A stretch of DNA of 64,000 bases from the NCBI RefSeq assembly GCF_008831285.2, contig NC_045146.1:22833703-22897702 (forward strand), written 5' to 3'. This DNA is from Nymphaea colorata (taxonomy: Eukaryota; Streptophyta; Magnoliopsida; Nymphaeales; Nymphaeaceae). Shown piece after piece: positions 1 to 11,555 of this stretch. The notes under the pieces are model-generated. The model saw only the letters and a program-made list of their open reading frames with translations, had not been told where the DNA came from and ran no database searches. The translations under genes were made by a program, and so were the position numbers. How positions within the stretch are numbered: position 1 is the first letter of the stretch; each line of letters opens with the position of its first letter.

Positions 1-311
1 ATCATCAGCTACCTTCACTACTAATAAAGGAAATCGCATCACAATTTATGAAGTTAAATCTTCCTAAGGTTGACTTTCAAAATGTGATCAGTTAACTGGA
101 ATAAAAGGGCTTCAGCTATATGGCACTCAATTATGCTCATGGAAACTTGAGGCAGAAAGTCCAAATGTCATTTCATTGTATCCAAGACATATATCATAGA
201 TAATTGTCAACGAAACTCTATGCAACAAACCCACCAGATGAAGATAAAGAGCCCAACTACATATTAACAGTAGCACAAACATTAATGAAATTTCTTTCAA
301 GCATCTGGAAT

Positions 312-342
<31 letters not shown>

Positions 343-344
343 GT
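312..344. repeat. (GT)n microsatellite
   Basis: Uninterrupted GT run with one C interruption near its end. The rest of 1-1300 is presumed intron of the LPEAT2-like gene. I see no exon or recognisable element in it. Confidence 0.9.
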
Positions 345-1307
345 TTTCAACAATACATCATTTTCCCATCTTATACCAAAGAACATGACCTCCAACTACC
401 GGCTGCCCAAATATAAAATTATCGCTTTCAGTAATAAACTAGTTAAGGAGCCAGAGACTTTTATATAGTTGTAATTGAAAGACAGTAACATGAGCAGCAA
501 ATTTTTAAAACTTTCACGAAAGCAGTTAACTTGAAAATTGTGACGTCATGATACAACTAAGTCAGTTTTGGAGCTCACCCAAGGCCTTCTGTGACTTGGG
601 TTGACTTGAATGACTCTTCGACCTGTAATTATAGCTTGAGTACCCTTTGATGTTTAATAACTTCAACTAGTCTTTAGAAATATATTCTTCAAAAGAATGC
701 CTGCATTTAGATGAAACTTTTATCTCTTTATATTTCTTGATCATGAGGTTTATGCACATTACCCCAAGGTCTCCACCACCGCTTCTGATTATGGGCAACG
801 GGTATGGATGCTTTTTAACAAAGCTTGTACCATTTCTACCACAATTAACACATTCTTTCTTCGCCTTAGAATTATTTGTTGAACCAGTGAATATTATATA
901 TAATGAAATAGTTAATATTAATGACCAAAATGCCATGTTACTAGAGAAGACTCTTCCAGAATCAACTAAGTTTATGTTGCACATATTCACATCCAGGCCT
1001 TGACAAAGAAAATAAGATGCAAATTCCTTCTCTAGAAGACTACTCAATGTACAAGCACTTTCACAACATTAAAGAACTTCCTCATAAGTTTAGAGGACAG
1101 CTTCTATACAGCACAAATCATTAATCAAACATGGCAAGAGATACCACTTAAGGAAAAAGTAAGCATTTCCTTTAGTCACCTGTTAAACTTTGCACAAAGA
1201 GAACAAATATTGCAGAACAAATGATAATTATAAACTTTTACATCGATCATGCCTTTGTAATATTTAGAGCATCCAATAAAAACTTGAAGAAATCAGGCAG
1301 AACATAC

Positions 1308-3440
1308 CTCCATAAAATTATGAAACTGAGTGAACATCCTGAACATTAACTTTGTCAATGAGATATTGCCCCTACATAAATTAACAACAGGGGTTAATCA
1401 GGTCATAACTCATAAGACTACTTGTACAAACAAATAACTACAGTATGAAACTGACATACTAACCAACTTACCAAGACTGATCAAAGTGAACAAAAGGATA
1501 CCGGACAGCCACTGGTTGGATGGGATAACCAGGAATAAATGCTCCTAATTGGAAATATATAAGTGCGCTCCCATTTGTTGTGGTGCCTTCAGGAAACAAT
1601 AACACTCTAGGGAATCCATCACATGATGCTTTTCTCTGCATGCAAATCCTTAAGGGAAATCGGTATCAATAGCTTATAAAAAAAATAGAAAATACTATAT
1701 GGTAGCAATGAGGTTAAATTCAAGTTTACATGTAACACCCTATTATGAAAGCTTAGTACTGTAATGGAGATTGTACAAAATCTTCAAGGTTTATAACGGG
1801 GCTGGTTAAGTGATTGATTGCCTTAGTTCCTGACTTTTAAGGTTGAAACTAAAACTGCTAGAAGGCAGGTTAGAATCTGCCAAACTAGAAGCCTGAGTCC
1901 CGTGTGAAAGCAGGTGGGGTTGTTACAGTTGGTATCAAATATAGTTCAATACCCAGACCTATAGAGTCCTAACACATGGATATGAATTCCTCAAAGGGGG
2001 TGGATTGTACCACTTAAAGTTTAGTCTCGTATTGAAGATTGTGAGAAATCTTCACTGTGAGAAATCTTCACGGGCTTATAAAGAGCTAGCCAAGTGCTTG
2101 ATTGTTAGAGTTCCTAATATTTTTAGGATTAAAACCAAAGCAACTAGAGAGGGGGTAGGGATCCACCAAATTAGGAGCTCGCCCACGCTGTATGAGTGAG
2201 CTGGGTTGCTACATTACTTATGGAGGTGTAGTTTCATTTATGTGCAGAAAATGGTTGGTATCTATTCATCAAAGCTAAAGGAGGACGTTGCCCATTCACC
2301 ATGACGAGCTTATGACATAGACCCAGCCAAAATGGTCCTGAAGCAGTCAACTTATTCGGTCTTACTTCGGGGATAAAGATCATAGGGAAAATTATCATAG
2401 CTTCCACCAATATAAGTAGACCGACTACTCGTCAACAAGAAACGAACTGGCATGAGATAGACATCACTACCTTTATTTCATTAACCGCATGCTTTCGAGA
2501 TGCCGCTGAGAACCTATTCACGTATATAACCTATCAACAATCAGAAGAAAATAAAAAAATGAATATTCATCTAAATTCTCTGCTCATAATGCAAATTGAA
2601 AATGCAGAATTCGAAGGAAACTCACCTGCATTGCTCTTATTATTGTCCCCACAAATGGTATTCCATCATGCGATTCAGAAGCCACAGTTGTAGGAAATAG
2701 CTCATAGAAGAAATAGATCGGCTCGATATACGAGACGTGATTACATACAATTATAGGGGCCAATTCCCGTGGTGCAGGTTTCCCCTTCCTCCTTATCCAA
2801 TGATACCTACTCCGCATCACAAATTCTAGCAATTACGACGGGCGTTCCAGTTTCGTTGAATAGAAAGAAGAAAAAGAGGGGGACGGTATTGAATTTGCCA
2901 GAAGCAAACCATATACACTGTTGCATTGGTTGGTAAGAAAAATAAGTAGAGAGTGACCGACCCGAAGCAGAAAAGGATGACGCGGGAGCAGAAGCGAGTA
3001 ATCCACATGACCCTGCACCTCCACCTAGGCATCGGGTTCTGCTTATCCTCCCACCCCTGGAGCGCCGTCTTGGTGGCTAAGAACCCCACAGCGAGCGCGA
3101 GCCCGAAGAATACAAGCCGGACGATCGCCAACGGAATGCAGACCACGATCTTAGCCCACTCGTACAAACCCTCGATCCTCACGGTCCGATTCGCGAACGG
3201 GTCGAGCGGAATCGGCGGGTGCGACAGGGGCGACGAGTGCGAGAAACCGGCGGTCCCAGTCGTTGTCGCGGGAGTGGCGGCGATAGAGCCTAGGAGGAAC
3301 TCAAACGGGCTCGTCGTCTCGCCGGCCGATCGATCGCTCTCGCAGTTGACCGTCGCAGCTCCGATATCGAGGATCACGTCGTCAACGGGCTCGGGCAAGA
3401 GAGGGGCTGAGAGTTCCCTCGCCCGATCGTAGCCCTCCAT
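1308..3440 (-). CDS. LPEAT2: LPEAT2-like lysophospholipid acyltransferase, 5' part (exons 1-5)
   Basis: Membrane acyltransferase that re-acylates lysophospholipids (lysophosphatidylethanolamine in Arabidopsis LPEAT2), expected in the ER/endomembranes. Exons, reading leftward: 2962-3440, 2626-2806, 2471-2530, 1472-1635, 1308-1371; phases join without a break. Exon 1 has a hydrophobic segment (VVCIPLAIVRLVFFGLALAV) and ends at FCFG. Exon 2 carries the block I motif NHVSYIEP, with E where many PlsC-family enzymes have D; as I recall LPEAT2 has the same. Exon 4 carries the LFPEGTTTNG block. The C-terminal part, with EF-hands in the Arabidopsis protein, is not found in bases 1-1300, so the next intron must run off the window. 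I chose the start at 3440 (MEGYDR) because it fits the family N-terminus. The frame stays open upstream to an ATG at 3647. Intron 3 contains a TRIM element. Confidence 0.9.
1731..2213 (+). mobile_element. TRIM (terminal-repeat retrotransposon in miniature), non-coding
   Basis: Two diverged repeats of about 200 bp, both starting TGTA and ending in TACA, lie at 1731-1927 and 2006-2213. Directly after the left one is TGGTATCAAAT (from 1930), which resembles the usual plant primer-binding site TGGTATCAGAGC complementary to initiator Met-tRNA. Directly before the right one is a polypurine tract, CAAAGGGGGTGGA (about 1992-2004). The internal region is only 78 bp and has no coding capacity. Flanks TTACA (1726-1730) and TTACT (2214-2218) look like a decayed 5-bp target duplication. 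The right LTR contains a 16-bp tandem duplication (TGTGAGAAATCTTCAC twice, about 2040-2071). The element sits in intron 3 of the LPEAT2-like gene, in the opposite orientation to the gene if the PBS is read on the plus strand. Confidence 0.75.
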
Positions 3441-5420
3441 CTCCTTCTCGCTCGTCGTCTGCTTCTTCTTCCTCCTCTTAGTTTCTTGTAGCTTCCTAGT
3501 TTTCCCCTCGCCTCTCACGTGGAACAGAGGTGGGGAAGCAGGGGCACGCAGAGTAGATAGAGAGAGGAGGAGAAAGAGAAAGACGATGGAGAGAGAGCGA
3601 TCCATCTGCTTTAATTGGACATCATTTCCACGCTCGACCGTGTTCAATTACCTAAGTGCCCCTATGTTTGAGATATCGTCTAAGAAAACAAAAAGATGAC
3701 ACTGTTGATTGTTTAGAAAACAAGTCGAATCATTATTAGCCGCCACGTCGGCAGTCGGGATACGTGGCGGATTATAGAAGGGACAGGAAGTGCGCAGTTT
3801 TTGGATCTGGATTGGATAGAGGAAGATCCAGATATATATCTCTCGCTCAAAGAGGGCCTTGATATTTCTTTTCACCCGATTTCTACTCAGATGCGGTGCT
3901 GTCCGATCACGCCTTCCAAAACTGATCTAGCTTCATGGGGAACCGGTTGATTCATCCAAGCAGCAGTTTGGATCTGGATCTGGATCTGGATCTGGATCTG
4001 ATTATCCCATGTTGGCACCAACGTCGGCTTCTCGACTTTGATTTGTATTGAGAAAAACCAAGTTCTTAATGTGCAATTACTCGAATCTCTATGCTTAAAT
4101 AATAAACAATAAGATCCAAATAACAACTAAGAAACCAAATGGATATTATGGATGCTTGCTTTCGGATATATTCAAAAGAATGCTTGCTTTCGGATCTGTC
4201 CCAATTTTTTAGGGGATCACGTCTCTTATTTTATTATTTGTATACGACCGAAGCTTATTCCAAGTCTTTGATTAGGCGACAGAATAATTAGAAATTAATG
4301 AAGAATAAATGTCGCGCAGTAGTTTCAATAAATGGACGTTTGGATGGCAGTGATAACCCGGTTTCATTTTCGAAACACCCTTTTGAATGACATCAAAAAT
4401 GGTACCCGAATTAAAAATGTAATGTAAGTTTACCAATGCCCTAAAACAAATCAGAACTTTACAGGCATAAATGTATGTGACACAATCAGATACCAAATTA
4501 TCAATTTTAAAATAGACATTGAAGAGGTGGATCTTTTTTTTTTATATATTTTACACAATCAGATACCAGTTTCGCTGATACGGTGGATGAGCCGGCCGAT
4601 ACAGAACATCGTGACAGACTCTTTTATCAAATTCTTATTTAATAATTAATTTAACATATACACGAAATAAAAATGATGTATCGTAATGAAAGTACTAGGG
4701 GTCCATTTTAGCTTTAAAAATGTACATTTAATAAAAGAGTTGGACCAGCATGATATAAAGATGCCCATGTGGGGACAATGGAACAGAGTGAAGCAAGAGC
4801 ATAACGAAAGGCTGCAAAAGGCTGACAAAAATGAGTTGGGTCCGACACAAACCGAGCAGAGCTACCAGTTTTTAATATAATTAATAAAAATGCAAAAAAA
4901 ATAATAATTACTACACTAACATAAAAGTATTTAAAAAAAAAGTCTTTCACATTAGTTTAAGTGAACAATGGCGCTGGGACAGAATTTATGGGGGAGACTT
5001 GCATCTTATTTCTCTCACACCTAGAAAGGGTTCGATCATGTAGCATGAAATTAAATTATAACACCATCGCAGGTGAAATGACATACAATATGTTTGAAAC
5101 TTATTTGTTGAAAAAATTAAACATCTATATTTGTTTATTATGTACCAAATTTTAAAGCATTTTTTTCAGTAAATTCATCCATGTTGTAATAATCCCCGAG
5201 CTTATTGCATGTTTTCATCAGGCGCCCTTTTCTCAAATGTAACGAGTCATTGATTCATTACAACTTGGCTTTCGTATATTGTTTTCTAATCTACGTTGAG
5301 TTGCTTCTCAATATTGCGTTCGGATTGTGTTTTTTCGCGCATATCTTAAAATGGTCCCATGTTCTCATTTATGGCATAAATGAGAGGGTCGCTTTGATTT
5401 TTTTTTTCCTTTTTTAGCAA
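3441..5420. other. Intergenic region between LPEAT2-like gene and Harbinger element
   Basis: This is the 5' flank of the LPEAT2-like gene. It includes a perfect (GGATCT)5 hexanucleotide repeat near 3968-3998, which produces a false Gln-Ile open frame on the minus strand. The remainder is AT-rich with homopolymer runs. No coding or RNA gene is supported. Confidence 0.7.
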
Positions 5421-5953
5421 TCCCTCCCTTGTTTGGTTAGCGAATTAGAAAGGAGGGAAAGGAAAAGAAAGTGGCAAAACATGTTTGGCAAGGAGGGGAG
5501 GGAAAGGAAAGGAAAGGGAGGGGAGGGATTGTGTAGTATAATTTCTTTCCCTCCCAAATCGGAAAGGAAAGGGAGGAATCTTAAATTCTTCTTTTTGTTT
5601 GCTTTTTTGTGTTTTCAACGGCCGTCTGAAACAACCTCTGTTCTTTTTTCATCTAAAACGTTAGTTTTTTGTGTGATTTTGTTGGTGATGCCTGATCGCA
5701 TTCCTCTGGTGATTGAAAAACGACATCTACTTTTTAGGCCAAGTACTTCATATGCTTCCCCGCAGATTTCGTCGGCAACTTTTGTTGTTTAATTAGGGAG
5801 ACTAGAGAGTGCACACTACCTTCAGTCTTCTTAAACTGAAGAAATCGAGCATACTGCATAAAACACATGTCCATCAAGAGAAAATCTTTCAAATTGAATG
5901 CTTTATATGATCCTAGAGACAGAATGGTAGTAAGTTACTAACTATTAAATGCT

Positions 5954-6154
5954 AACTACTGAAAATTTGTTAAGGAACCAAACAACGTGTAGATTAGGGC
6001 AGAAAGATTAAAATGTGAACATTGAGGAAAATTTTGCTGTATTAACGGGAAATGAAAACCAAAGCAAAATAGTTCTGTCATGAAATTAATTTATTTAAAA
6101 TCTGATATTTAAAGGCTAACATGTAATATTTTGAAAATATCAAGTGACCAACAA
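5954..6154 (+). repeat. Left copy of internal direct repeat in the Harbinger element
   Basis: Near-identical to 9605-9713 (begins AACTACTGAAAATTTGTTAA, ends GACCAACAA), but interrupted by 92 extra bases (5997-6088) bounded by TTA on both sides. With the right copy it flanks the two-gene core. Confidence 0.85.
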
Positions 6155-6841
6155 GGAAGGCAGTGACCACCTCCTTCAACCGGGTGAGGAACGAGCAGAG
6201 AATGGGGAAGGTTGCACTGCTGCAAAGAATGAAGAAGAAGGCAGTGCCCACCTCCTTCAACTGCCAAAGAATGGAGAAGGCGGTGACCTAGAATTAGTTG
6301 CCCGTAGAATGTTCTCAGGCTTCAGGTCCCTGTGCATCACACCCTTATCCATGATCTGTGACCACTGGCTTCTCCCATTCTAGAATTTCGTGTAGCCAAT
6401 GTGAGACCTGAATTAGACTTGAACTTTAGGTCAAGGTCCTGATATGAATCTGATGCCAATCTAACTAATAATGTAAATCTACTTCAGTTTTTAATCAGTC
6501 CAAGTTGCAGACTAATGGCAGCTTGTCCGAGTGGCACGTTTTATATCCCTTTGTATTATACAACCAGATGCAGTATAAGGCTGTCCACTTGACCTGCTTC
6601 CAGAAAGACAAGCAAGTCAATTTCAGCTAACTTCCATACAAACCTGAGCCGCTCCTTCATCTCCTCTTGAGCTGAAGTGTTCCACCAGCCAAAACAACGG
6701 CACGAGCTTCGTCCATGATCAGTTTGAAGCATGATTGTTGATGTCGCTAGTTGTATATTTAGCTTGCAGCTTGTCACATATGATCATCATCTTCATAAAA
6801 AAGTTGTCTTTGGCTTTGCAGCTTGTCGCATATTAGAAGAC

Positions 6842-8173
6842 ATGAGACGACACCAATGGAAACAAGTCGTTCTATTTTTGTGTTATAGTTTTTATTATTT
6901 AATATGTCGTAGACAACGTCGACGACAACTTATGCATCGATCAATTGGACTGTCTTATGGAGAAAGACAAAAAATCAGAGATCAAATTATATATAAATTA
7001 GATGATGATGTACAATGCCGCAACATAACACGCATGGGAACATCAGCTTTCAAAGAGTTATGTGATATTCTTCGACAACATGGTGGACTACGTAGGACAA
7101 GACATTGTAAAGTATAAGAGCAAGTTTCTATCTTTCTCATGATGTTGTCGCACACATATAAACAACGCGGGGTTCAGTTTTGGTTCTATCGTTCAACAGA
7201 GACAATTTCTCGATATTTTCACAAAGTACTGAGTTCAATTATTCTATTAGAAGACAAATTCAATCAACAATCTGATGGATCAACTGTGCCAGATGAAATC
7301 TTATACAATAATAGATTTTATCCATACTTTCAGGTAAAAATCAATTAATTTAGTTTTTAGGTTTTATAATATGTCAATATTGCATTAACACTGAATTGTA
7401 TTCCAGAATTGTGTTGATGCAATTGATGGAACACACGTTCGTGTTAAAGTATCTTCAGAGGATGCACCAAAATACCGTGGTAGAAAAGATTGGCCAACTC
7501 AAAATGTGTTGGCTGCATGTTCTTTTGATATGAAATTTACATATTTATTAGCAGGTTGGGAAAGAACTGCTTTTGATTCGAGAATCATAAAAAATGCATT
7601 AACCAGAGAAGACAAACTAAAAATTCCTGAAGGTAATTGTGAATAAAAGCATGTATAATTTAAACATTTGTTGAAATATGAACTTAACGTGTGATTGTGT
7701 TTTTTTTAGGTAAATATTATCTTGTAGATGTTGGTTTTCCGTTAAAGGGTGGACTTATCACACCCTTTAGGGGTGTGAGATATCACTTGAAAGAATACTC
7801 CAAACGAGGCCCGCAAAATGAAAAAGAATTGTTTAATCTTCGACATGCTTCTTTGCGAAATGTCATTGAAAGATCATTTGGTGTCTTGAAAAAAAGATTC
7901 CCAATTATAGCTAGTTCGACAGAACCAGTCTATTCGTGTAATACACAGTCGGACATCATCTTAGCATATTGTATATTGCACAATTTTTGCATGGGTATCG
8001 ATCCAGATGCTAGCATTATTGAAGATGTTGATGCAGAACTTATGAATCAACCTAGTGAAAATTATTCTGTTCAAGTTGATGTAGATGAAGAGTACAAAGT
8101 TGGAGAATACACACGACAAATCATTTCAGAGACTATGTGGCAGAACTATCAACTTCATACTTCAATAGATTAA
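6842..8173 (+). pseudogene. Harbinger (HARBI1/ALP1-like) DDE transposase with one nonsense codon
   Basis: Three exons: 6842-7333, 7407-7632 and 7710-8173, with GT-AG borders and continuous phase. They encode about 393 residues from MRRHQW. The N-terminal part has the helix-rich HARBI1-like region (GTSAFKELCDILR). The DDE_4 catalytic core is complete: D in AIDGTHVRV, D in YYLVDVGF, E in NVIERSFGVLKKRF. A TAA at 7115-7117 interrupts exon 1 after HCKV; the next codons, EQVSIFL, continue in the same frame as the family expects, so this is a single point nonsense and not a frameshift. The upstream in-frame start at 6731 is possible but adds non-family sequence. Because of the stop, a full-length product is not expected unless the stop is bypassed. 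Confidence 0.88.
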
Positions 8174-8316
8174 ATTTTATTGTATATGAGACATGTTGAC
8201 TTTTATTTCCTCATGTTATTTGTAATTACTTGATCTTTTATTGTTACATGTGATTTGTTCTTTTCATTATGAATGTCTTTCCTAAATTTGTTTTATTTTA
8301 CATTTAGCTAATAACA

Positions 8317-9353
8317 ATGAAGAAGAATCAAATATATACAGACGGAGGCAAGACTGATAAGATACAATGGAGCCAAAGTATGGATGATGCGCTTATTGAT
8401 GCATTACTGCTTCAACAAATGATAGGTAATCGAGTGAATGACACTTTTACTACAACAGCATATGATAATGTTGTGACAGAGCTGAACGATAAGTTGGGTA
8501 AAATGCTCACCAAGGATCACATAAAAAATCGAATGAAAACATTGAAGTTTAATTTCAGTAGTTGTTATGATATCTTTAAAAGTGGTTTGAGTGGATTTAG
8601 CATTGATTCAAGGACAAATATGTGGACGGCCGAACCTGAAGTATGGAAGCCACTGATAGAGGTACCTAATTTTCTTTTTGGTAATTTAATATTAGTTTTT
8701 AATAATTTACTTTTTATGTTAAGTATGAGCTTCTTTCGATGTTGTTATATATATATTTTTGTTTTTTGTAGGCAAATTCAATGGCAAAAAAGTGGATGAC
8801 GGCACCTGTTCCGAACTATGATAAGCTGGTAAATTTATTTGGTAATGATAGAGCAACAGAGGAAGGATCGATGACAGCGAAAGAGATGCGCAACTGAATG
8901 ACTTTAGCATGTGAGGGTACTAGCAACACAATCCAGCTTATTGATGAAATGGTTTCTCAAAATGAAGCAGTATTAGAACAATTTATCAACCTAGGAGACG
9001 ACTGTGAAGTCCAAGTGGAGCCCCCCACAGGTTCATTGTCGAAGCGTAAAAGGAGAAGAAGTGCAAATGAAGATGATTTAAAAGAAACTGAAATAATGAA
9101 AGAAGCATTTGAGAAAGTTGCTAATGCAATTGAAAAAAGCATTGTCATACCAGAGGCGAGACACGAATGTAAATATTCTAAAAAAGACATATTTCCAGCA
9201 TTTGAAGATATTGGTATTGAAGAAGAGTTACATACTGATGCATATATTTATCTTACTAGTGATAAAGATAAGATGGAAACATTTTTTGATTGTCCGGTGT
9301 CTAAGCGAAAGAATGTTCTACTTAGGATGCTTAGCATTGCTGGAATTATGTAA
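8317..9353 (+). pseudogene. Myb/SANT-like DNA-binding partner protein of Harbinger element, one nonsense codon
   Basis: Two exons, 8317-8661 and 8772-9353, encode about 308 residues. The N-terminus has a Myb/SANT-like (Myb_DNA-bind_3) domain: KIQWSQSMDDALIDALL, then the KDHIKNRMKTLK helix and WTAEPEVWKPLIE. The C-terminal part has a basic patch (SKRKRRRS) that could be a nuclear localisation signal, and the family tail with YIYLTSDKDKMETFF. A TGA at 8895-8897 splits the frame after AKEMRN; it is followed at once by an in-frame ATG (8898), so the C-terminal 151 residues remain one open frame. In active Harbinger elements this protein carries the transposase to the nucleus and ends. It lies 143 bp downstream of the transposase on the same strand. 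Confidence 0.85.
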
Positions 9354-9604
9354 GACATGAATGTTATTTTTTATTTTGCTATGTCATTTTTTTGTCCTTA
9401 GACAACTATTTTCACTCTTTTTTATGTAAATTTTTTATGACTGGTATGAGAATATGGCACCACTCCTCTTCTATTTGCATTTCCCCTTCTTCTTATGTAT
9501 GTGCTACCTACTTTTTATTTACAACTATGTAGTATTGTAACAGTAACGGTAAGTTTGATGGCTCCGTATGCACTTTCCAGGCGAGTATAAAACCTGAGGA
9601 TGTG

Positions 9605-9713
9605 AACTACTGAAAATTTGTTAAGGAACCAAACAACGTGTAGATTAATTTATTTAAAATGTGATATTTAAAGGCTAACATGTAACATTGTGAAAATATC
9701 ATGTGACCAACAA
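9605..9713 (+). repeat. Right copy of internal direct repeat in the Harbinger element
   Basis: A 109-bp copy, same orientation as 5954-6154 and lacking its 92-bp TTA-bounded segment. Only a few substitutions separate the shared parts. Confidence 0.85.
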
Positions 9714-9724
9714 TTAGGTACATT

Positions 9725-9725
<1 letters not shown>

Positions 9726-9755
<30 letters not shown>
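9726..9755. repeat. (GA)n microsatellite
   Basis: About 14 GA units between the right internal direct repeat and the right terminal block of the Harbinger element. Confidence 0.9.
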
Positions 9756-9757
<2 letters not shown>

Positions 9758-10085
9758 ACGCATTGCATAAGTTGCAGCCCTTCATTGGAAAACACACGAG
9801 CAAGGTGAGATGGGCATTATCGTGTCTTTTTTGAAACCTCTCATTCTTTTAAATATTTTAACTGATAGGGGTATTATCGTAAAGTATTATAAATTCTATC
9901 CTTTCCTTTCCTTTATGTAGTCCAAACAAACATGATTTTAAGTCTTTCCTTTCATTTCCTTTCCTTTCTATCCAAACAAGCTTTTTAATGAACTCTTTTC
10001 ATTCCTTTCTCTTTCCTTCCTCTTCCATTCCCTTTCCTTTCCCTCCCTTTCTCTCCCTTCCTTTCCCTCCAACCAAACAGAGCGT

Positions 10086-11520
10086 AAATCAGTGTACTTT
10101 TCAAATAAATTAGGCATAAGGGTATTTTGGTCTTTTTCTAAAAAAAAAACCGCGTTCGTTTGCTTAAGACTGTTGAAGGATATCACGTTAATATGGAACC
10201 ACTATTTTTTTTTCAAGGAGAAATGAGCTTTAAGAGATAACAAATCGTGGCTGGCAAGGTTATAGTAGCAAAAAAAAAAATCATCACAATATTTATTTTA
10301 TATAGAAAAAGAATCCGAAAAAAATTATTGAAAGAAAAAAAAGATAAAATTAATTAGTTATTCATCAAAATCTTGTTCATCAAATGCCAAGAGTTAGAAG
10401 TTGATATATTGCGGCGAGGCATAAAAAAAAAAAAGTTTATTTGCTCAAGCTGTCGAGACGCTCATTCAAAATTTACTTAAATTGCTACTCCACAAAAAAT
10501 GAGGGCTTTAGTTTCCAGCCATGGGGATAAAGAAAGAAAAAAGCGACATTGTTGTAGTTTGGTTGTTTAAGGGTAAATTCATCATTTTAAATTTTAAAAT
10601 AGTGCCAAGCCTCTATTCCACTAGTTGGTTCTTTAATTTGTACATTTCATTATCGTCGCATGTGCAATGCCATAATAACAAAATTACCGTAAAAAGACTA
10701 TTATACTTTGTAAATTTAAAAAAATGGTGCACTATTATTATTAGAGGTGAAGTTTTGTGGATGTAATGTTTTTTTTTTTAAAAAAATATCGTGTATAAGT
10801 TGCCATCAAGCCAAAAAAAAAATCAACTTAAATTGTCATTTTTTGCAAACGAGATTTGTATGATTGTTCTTGTTTGTTCAATGGATTTATGGGCTCTAAT
10901 TTTTTACACTGAAATTTTATTTAAGTAAAACAACATAAATTGTTTCATCGATTTAAACATGCGACACCCTCTGGTCTTAGAAGTTACTTGTTCATGAATG
11001 TTTTCATTCAAGCATACACTACTCCGGAAGAGCTTGAGTTTCAAACTTGTGCCAGGATTCAATTCATGCTTTTTATTAACATTGGCAACAAGTAGTTGAT
11101 TATATTTGCATGTTGGGTGTTTAAATTACAGTGTGGAAATAATGTTTTCAAAAAATCTTAGAACACTAATGCAATATTATTGTCAGCAAACACACGCTTA
11201 AATGCTATTATGTTTTGATATCATGAATGAAAACCACACTTGCAGAGATCGAATGTGCTACTTTTTCACTCCATACAATCTTGCATATTGAACATATATG
11301 ACCAAATACAATCTCAAACACTAAACATTATAGAAGAAGAGTGAGGAACATATCAAATGCAACCAATGACAAGCAAATGTCAATATAGATCTTCAGTTGA
11401 TCTAGAACTAAATATGGATCTGATCCTAAAGCATATGGATCTGGAAATAGACCAACGGCCTCAAAGACAAACTTTACAAGCACAAGATACGAAAACTTGA
11501 TCCGAAGTCGAAGACCCGAA
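10086..11520. other. AT-rich intergenic region
   Basis: Very AT-rich, with many A or T homopolymers. Open frames here are short and unlike known proteins. I see no gene or element. Confidence 0.6.
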
Positions 11521-11526
11521 CGTGAC

Positions 11527-11555
11527 ACGTCATTGATCCTCGTTGTGGATCCGCA
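11527..11555 (+). promoter_or_regulatory. Plant histone promoter motifs (hexamer ACGTCA and octamer-like GATCCGCA)
   Basis: ACGTCA at 11527-11532 is the plant histone hexamer, bound by bZIP factors. GATCCGCA at 11548-11555 matches the reverse complement of the histone octamer CGCGGATC at 7 of 8 positions. Both lie about 240-260 bp upstream of the H3 start codon. Their pairing is typical of S-phase histone promoters; function here is inferred. Confidence 0.6.

Larger units (their letters stand above)
5421..10085 (+). mobile_element. PIF/Harbinger DNA transposon with transposase and Myb-like genes
   Basis: The ends are inverted around GTTTGGTT: the left end has TTGTTTGGTTAG at about 5430, and the right end has AACCAAACAGAGCG finishing near 10084. 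Inside each end is a 100-150 bp purine/pyrimidine-biased block of GGAAAGG/GGGAGGG units, purine-rich on the left and its pyrimidine-rich complement on the right, so they form long imperfect subterminal inverted repeats. The two genes inside (Harbinger DDE transposase, then Myb/SANT-like protein, same strand) are the standard autonomous PIF/Harbinger pair. The family makes 3-bp TWA target duplications. TAA follows the right end, but I could not place a matching copy on the left, so the boundaries are approximate. Confidence 0.85.

Noticed and set aside
667-1047. 126-codon minus-strand frame with a CxxC pair
   Set aside because: It lies in presumed LPEAT2 intron sequence, matches no family I know, and is not flanked by exon-compatible splice phases.
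3887-4126. Small protein with a Gln-Ile repeat
   Set aside because: The repeat is the translation of a (GGATCT)5 microsatellite.
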